This document shows positions 58,491 through 64,000 of a stretch of DNA of 64,000 bases, piece after piece; position 1 is the stretch's first letter; the number at the start of each line of letters is the position of its first letter. The position numbers and the translations under genes were made by a program. The stretch comes from Typhlomys cinereus (taxonomy: Eukaryota > Chordata > Mammalia > Rodentia > Platacanthomyidae), in contig JALPQD010000088.1 in the NCBI GenBank assembly GCA_023101885.1, forward strand, positions 4,871,501-4,935,500. The letters are read 5' to 3'. The notes beneath the pieces are model-generated. The model saw nothing but the letters and a program-made list of their open reading frames with translations. It searched no databases and was not told where the DNA came from.

Positions 58491-58768
58491 TAAAAGATTT
58501 TGAATCTAAAAATATGTTACTGTGTATGCTTAACAAATGCCACGCAGTCTTACAGAATACGTACAGGTGGCTTCAACAAAAGTTATCAGAGTGAACCAAA
58601 TTACCACCCTTCACTGCATCACAAGGTTATTCAGGGACTTCGTTTGTATTCTTCTCAAGAACAGGTAACACCCAACTCATTCAGCATGCATCCCATACAT
58701 AGTACAACTGTATTACCTTCAGCTCTAATGATGAACATTTAACTTCTAGATTCAGTCACCCCACCTAC

Positions 58769-58930
58769 CTGCTACTTTGAGAAGAATCCTCACTTAGTAA
58801 GTTGCCTCTGCCACTAGTCTTCCCTCCAGCTGCCGTGGGTTCAGCAGGACCTTGAAGAGTGAGTGAACTCTGGTAATGTTTCCTCCAGAAATTAACCCAG
58901 TGGAGGTTTGAAATGTGGACCTTGCCCAGA
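58769..58930 (-). promoter_or_regulatory. Glyat: Candidate Glyat promoter and noncoding exon 1
   Basis: On the minus strand an HNF4-like site (GGGCAAGGTCCA, 58925-58914) is followed by an HNF1 half-site (GGTTAATTTC, near 58894-58885). About 120 nt further is a good donor, AGCAG|GTAGGTGG, with the exon ending at 58769. It lies 4.4 kb upstream of the start exon in repeat-free DNA, as expected for a liver/kidney gene with a noncoding first exon. There is no obvious TATA box. This is inference from motif arrangement only. Confidence 0.4.
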
Positions 58931-60080
58931 GCTGACAATTCCTGTGTGCCAGCTTGCATGAAATCCAACCCTTCTCTGTGTTGTCTTTTGCTGGAGGTGT
59001 TGGTGTGGAAAAGTTGGGTGGGGAAGGTTGATCCTTGAAATCTCAGATCTCTTTTCTAAGCACCACAGCGTTCTTTTTGTTCTTTTTGTCCCTCGGGCTC
59101 TGTTGTTACTATTTCAAACCAAAGCAGAAGTGAACCAGCAGGTCAGAAGAGGTCAAGAACGGGGAGTTCTGTGGGCAGCGCCCTCTTTCTCCCCCATTCT
59201 TATCCTCAAGCAACAATCTCCTTACAAAAGCAGCAAGTCAGCATCAGGAAACATACAGATGAGATCTGATTTGCAGCGGTCACTCTTGTATACCTTCATG
59301 TATTGCCATGGAAATGAATTGCATTGGGCTGACTGAAGTTGTTAGAACCTCTTTTCCTAGGATAAGCAGTGGCCCTTCTTATTGGAGGCTACAGTGAAAC
59401 ATCCAATGATTTGGTGTGAGGACTACTTCATCTCACTTTTACAGAGAGGGAAACTGAGGATTGGTTGATGTGGTCAGAGAAGAGCTCAGTCCGGAGCTTC
59501 TCCATACTTGGGGAGAGGAGATATGGAATGTAGATAATATGAGAGTAGAGAGAGGGGGAATACTGGAAAGGTTTAGGGAGAGGAAAGATGGAAGGATAGG
59601 AAGCCAAAGGGGTAGGGAGAAGATTAACCAAAGTGAAGGCAGTGTGAAGAAACCATAGGGAATCCTAATATCTTGCAACCAAATTTAAATGCTATTTATA
59701 ATTAAAAAAAAAAAGATAGTTTGAAGGGAGATGCCCTGAATTGCTGGAGAAAAAAGTTCCTCCCAGAAGTCACAGGTCATTAAATAAAACCCCAGTGCCA
59801 GGTATGAAATACCCCTCTTATGAGTTCAGATAAAAGAAGCCCCTCAAAACAATGCATGCTCTTGTCAATTCCTCTTGGTTGCCCACCAGAGCTTGATGAG
59901 AAGACCCTATGGATGAAGATGCTACATGCCTCTGCTGCATGATATAAAGAGAAACCAAGGTGGAATGGAGCAGGAATATTCTTCACTGCTGATGCCCTTT
60001 CATGATGTCAGAAAGTGCTATGCAGGGAGAAAAGACATCAATGGTCACAAGTGTGAACACTATAAATTGTGACACCGTCA
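58931..60080. other. Region upstream of the candidate Glyat promoter
   Basis: No repeat recognised and no clear coding exon; regulatory sequence is possible. Confidence 0.35.
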
Positions 60081-60084
60081 TAGA

Positions 60085-60510
60085 GAGATACTGGTGTTAA
60101 CGTGGACACTGAAGACTCTAAGCCTTGGGCACATTTGTGAGAAATTAGCAGTTGAATTAAGTCTCCTGCAAGCCTGCAGGAGATTGTCTAATAGATGAGA
60201 AAGACTCAACCTATGGAGGATGAGACTACTCTGAGCAGGCAAATAAGATGGAGGAAACTGGTGTATGTTTGACCACACATGCTGACAAGTAAGGACTGAC
60301 AAGTAAGGACTCTCCCTCTCTCAGTAGTTCTGTGGCTACATGGATATGGTACAGCCAGTTCCCTCAGCCTACAGTGTTGGTATGGACTCAACTGTCAAGT
60401 TGGAATAAGAACTGTAACCAGATCACAATCATAAACCAAAACAAAAACTCCTTGTTCTCTTAAGCTATTTGGTCATGGATTTATCAGCAACAATTCAGAG
60501 TAACACTATA
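60085..60510 (+). repeat. LTR-like repeat family A
   Basis: GGGCACATTTGTGAGAAATT, CAACCTATGGAGGATGAGAC and TCCTTGTTCTCTTAAGC. A small direct duplication of GACAAGTAAGGACT lies near 60284-60311. Confidence 0.65.
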
Positions 60511-60589
60511 AACACTAATGTAGCAGGAAAGATGTATCCCTTATGTAATAGTGACTATAGTAAATATTAAATTAATAGCATGACTATTA

Positions 60590-61470
60590 TGGGGATAACC
60601 AACTGATCTCTGATTAAATTTGAGGCCCACTCCTGATAACATAAACCAGGTCAAAAACACATGACAGGGGGAGTTAGAGCCCCCAAGGGGAAATTTAATA
60701 TTGTTGTCTAGCTAAACTGGCAAATGGTCAAACTCCTATTTAAATATTTATTTTATACTCATAATTTAAATGCTACAGCTAGCTTCAATCAGAGAAACTT
60801 TTGTTTCCAGGGAAGGGTAGTGAATTCAGAGACTCAAAAGTACAAGATGCTGACAATAAGTGACAGTTGAGCTCTCAGCTCCAAACAAGACATTTACAAG
60901 AACTTCATTAAGACTTAGGGAACATTGTAGAAGAGGAGGTGGAAAGAATGAAAGAGCTGGGAGATAGAAACAAGGATTTTAAAATCCTATTTTTGGGACA
61001 AGACATGGCATTGTAATCGTGATCTCATAGCAACTGTGAATGTCCATGCCAACTCTATTCAAGAAATAGGTCTCAAGAATAGAGCACCCTACCCCTCATT
61101 ACTACTTGCTACTGATAGGTTCTTGAGGAGGGAGAGTCAATGCTTTTAGTTGTGTGCCCACCAGTGAGACCACCAGACTCCAATGGAGAGGTTCAATCTC
61201 ATGGTCACACAGCTGACCTGGTTAAACTCAATGGGTCACAAAACAAAACCCATACTGATGAATCTGAGAAAGGGACAGATAAGGAGGAAGGTGGGGAAGG
61301 GGTGGTTGATGGAGATGTGAGGGAGAGAAAAGAGGAGGGAGGTGAGAATAAAAATTATGAACAAGTAAGGGTCTGAGTGAGATGTTGATAATAATGCCAG
61401 GGGCAGCATAATACCATGAAATTATTGAGGAACAAACAAAATCAATAAATGCAAATAACAAATTTAAGAA
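60590..61470 (+). mobile_element. L1 3'UTR
   Basis: TAACCAACTGATCTCTGATT, GGTCACAAAACAAAACCC and AATCTGAGAAAGGGACAG, then a GGA-rich tract. Confidence 0.65.
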
Positions 61471-61539
61471 ACTGTGTAGTATTACATTTCCACAATGTAT
61501 ATACTATACCTTGATTTTATTCACCCCTCATGACCGTTT

Positions 61540-62130
61540 CTTTGCTCTCTTCTTTTTCCTTTCCACATCCCTTAAAATCTACCTTTTATTCTTGTATTTT
61601 TCAGCCCCTTGCTCCAAATATTTGATACTTATCTTTATGGGACTGGCTTATTCTGCTTAGTGTAATGATTTCTAGTTTTATTCACTTTCCTATAAAAGTA
61701 ACTTCATCCCTTGTGGTGAGATAAGTATTCTACTGTGTATATACATAATACATCTCCTCTAACCATTCATCCAATCACTGATGGTTCCTTGGATTGATTC
61801 CACATACTGACTACTGAGATTAGTAAAGCAATAAACAATGGATATTCAGGTAATGCTATACATAAGCTTTGATTCTTCAGTACTATACCCAGAAGTGACT
61901 CAGCTAGAAAATATGAAAATTCTATTTTTAATTTCGGAGGAACATCCATATAAAAGTCCATGGTGATTGAAATCATTTATATTTCTACCATCAGTATATA
62001 AGAGTTCCTATCCCCCCCTTACAGCCTTACCAACATCTATTTTATTTCTGGATGGTAGCTATTTTGATAGAATGTTAGTGTAGCTTTCATTGTATTTCCA
62101 TGGTTGTAAAACTTTTTAATTCTATTTTTA
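61540..62130 (-). mobile_element. L1 fragment, old
   Basis: CTGGCTTATTCTGCTTAGTG, ACTATACCCAGAAGTGACTC and GAGTTCCTATCCCCCCC parallel the antisense L1 stretch at 24010. Confidence 0.7.
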
Positions 62131-62136
62131 AAAATG

Positions 62137-62152
62137 TTTTACTTATTTATAT

Positions 62153-62185
<33 letters not shown>

Positions 62186-62335
62186 TGTGCCATGGTGTGC
62201 ATAAAGCTAGAGGACAACTTTCAGAAGCTGATTTTTTCCTTCTATTATGTAAACTTCTAAGGATGGAACTCAGATCACCAAATTTTTAAGCAGACACCTG
62301 TCTCAGAAACCATTTCATCAGTCTCAGAATCCTTT
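62137..62335 (-). repeat. B3-like SINE with GA tract
   Basis: A (GA)n tract at 62153-62181 is followed by TAGAGGACAACTTTCAGAAG and GGATGGAACTCAGATCACC. Confidence 0.65.
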
Positions 62336-62680
62336 CATCCTAAAGTGTAGCCAAGCACGTGCTCTGTCACCCCCAAAAGAGACACAGGTCACTGAAAAGA
62401 TCTCTTGAGTCTCAACACCATTGTGTTTAACTCCCAAGAAAAGAATTTGATGCTCTCCAGGTCCCCATGCTCAGCTCCATCTATGTAGGTTGGTCAACAT
62501 TTTCACTACGGAAAGAAGAGATGATCTCCTCAGAGGATCAGGGACAAGAGTCTAAGCAGAAAGTCAAAACAACTTATGAATTCCAACAGTCAATGGACCA
62601 ACATTGTGGTAGCTCACACATGTTTTCCTCCATTCTCTTCAGGAATCCTGTGTCTCCTTAGTACATTGGTCCTCATTCTT

Positions 62681-62983
62681 TTTTTTTTAATTTTTTTATT
62701 ATTATTATTTATTCAACTGTGTGTATATGCAGTGTGTATGTGCAGCGCGTGTGTCTGTGTGTGTGTGTGTGTGTCTATGTGTAGAACCACGGACGAATTC
62801 GCGAACCATCATGGACGCCTCCACCTCCTTCTGCCCCGGGATTCACAGGCTCCGTCCTACCAGGACCAGAAGCGAAGGTCGCCCCTGCTTCCGCCTGGCG
62901 TCTATACATGGGATCTGGGATCCGAACTCAGGACCTTCTGCCTGCAAGGCGGAGGCTTAATCCCTGAGCCAGCTCTCCAGCCC
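62681..62983 (-). repeat. Young tRNA-headed SINE (subfamily S2)
   Basis: Full-length minus copy with a 14-bp perfect target duplication TGGTCCTCATTCTT at 62667-62680 and 62984-62997. The body is nearly the same as at 36929. Confidence 0.88.
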
Positions 62984-63561
62984 TGGTCCTCATTCTTATC
63001 TCCTGTGGTTGAAATCATTAAGATTATCAATGGCAAGTCAAAGTTCACTGAATTGACCATCAGCAGAGTAAACTCATTGACCCCAGTAGAGTCCATATCT
63101 CAGCAAGAGTGCCTGTAGCAAAGAAGTGGGGTCTTTCTTCACCACAATCCCATAAGCAGACCCCTCCTTCTCTGACTCTTTCATGCTCACACTTACTAAG
63201 ACAGTTGAATGACAAAAAGTGTCTGCTACCCTGTTGTCTTGGACTAGTCTCTTAACCTCTTCAGATGGTTGCCTCAGCTGCAGAAGCATGCGTCATATAC
63301 AAAATTGAAGTTTTGTTCCTGTTCTTCTTTGACTCTTGAGTTGTGTGCAATAATAGACAAAAATATAGTACACTTTAAGATCAGATACAAGGTAAATGGT
63401 TCAGCAACCAGCATCATCTATAGCTATTAGACTAGAGCTAATTATAGAAATTATTTTGCTCTAGTGATGATGTGGATAAACCAACATTGTAGGTCACAGT
63501 GAGATTCATAGCTCAAAATTAGAGGGTTAACATCTCCCTTGAGGTGGAGGTAAGATAGGTG

Positions 63562-63988
63562 TCATGGATATGTACAGGTGTCAACTTGATGGTTGGGGTT
63601 TGAGCTCTGGGCACATTTGTAGAGAATTAATGGTTGAGTTAAGCCCAGAGCAAACTTGCGGGAGTTGTCGAGCTGATGGGGAAGGTTCAGTCCATGGTGG
63701 GTGGGACTAGGCCCTGAACAGGTGAATAAAATACTGAGAGCTGGTTGAGGAAGTTGGTATCCTTGTGTACACTTGGCCAGATATGCTGGGCAAGTAAGGC
63801 TTGTCCCTCTCCTCAGCCGTTATGTGGTGATGGTGTTACCAGTTCCCTCGGCCCTGGTGTTGGTGCATGCTCTCCTGTGAAGCTGGACCAAGAACTGTAA
63901 CCAGACTGTCATAAGGCAATAAACCCCTTGTTCCCTTAAGGCGTTTGATGGTGATTTATCAGCAACCATGCAGGCTGACTACAACACA
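63562..63988 (+). repeat. LTR-like repeat family A
   Basis: TGTCATGGATATGTACAGG to CTACAACA, with GCCCAGAGCAAACTTGCG, GGTGGGTGGGACTAGGCC and AATAAACCCCTTGTTCCC. It resembles the copy at 30068 most. Confidence 0.75.
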
Positions 63989-64000
63989 GGGTTATCATTA

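Noticed and set aside
62576..63118. 180-codon plus frame
   Set aside because: Runs antisense through an S2 SINE and its TG tail; the same false peptide recurs at 23533, 36947 and 54988.

Overview
This window looks like nuclear DNA from a rodent. Genes are split by spliced introns, most of the sequence is interspersed repeats, and B1, ID, B3/B4-like SINEs and rodent-type L1 3' ends are all present. An abundant tRNA-headed SINE, which I cannot name, points to a myomorph rodent, but I cannot fix the species. Nothing prokaryotic is present, and almost every open frame above 60 codons is repeat or shadow.

The only protein-coding genes I can support are two paralogous acyl-CoA:glycine N-acyltransferase genes, both on the minus strand. 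Gene A has five coding exons between 15567 and 4916 and predicts 295 residues. Gene B has five coding exons between 54378 and 44117 and predicts 296 residues, with a candidate noncoding first exon and promoter near 58770-58930. I rebuilt both from splice sites. Exons 3, 4, 5 and 6 have identical coding lengths in both genes (108, 127, 172 and 403 nt), with the same phases. Both frames are intact and both keep the catalytic glutamate. Gene B most resembles rodent Glyat; gene A is a close paralogue, possibly of the Keg1 type. This is a tandem gene pair for mitochondrial glycine conjugation of acyl- and benzoyl-CoA.

Layout: 1-4580 holds repeats and unannotated DNA. 4583-15586 is gene A. 15600-44000 is intergenic and very repeat-rich, with nested L1 insertions at 24.6-25.4 kb, SINE clusters at 26-29 kb and 32 kb, and a betaretrovirus-like proviral remnant at 38958-41857. 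44033-58769 is gene B, with a solo LTR in intron 3 and several SINE and L1 insertions. 58.9-64 kb is upstream DNA with L1 fragments, LTR-like repeats and SINEs.

The most interesting structures are transposon events that can be read directly. They are an endogenous retrovirus without evident genes whose 3' LTR lost its TATA box and poly(A) signal and carries a 24-bp tandem array instead; a solo LTR with a perfect 6-bp target duplication; an L1 tail inverted by twin priming; two L1 tails inserted in succession at one target site; a possible L1 3' transduction; and a SINE lineage with an old and a young subfamily. I saw no new multigene system.
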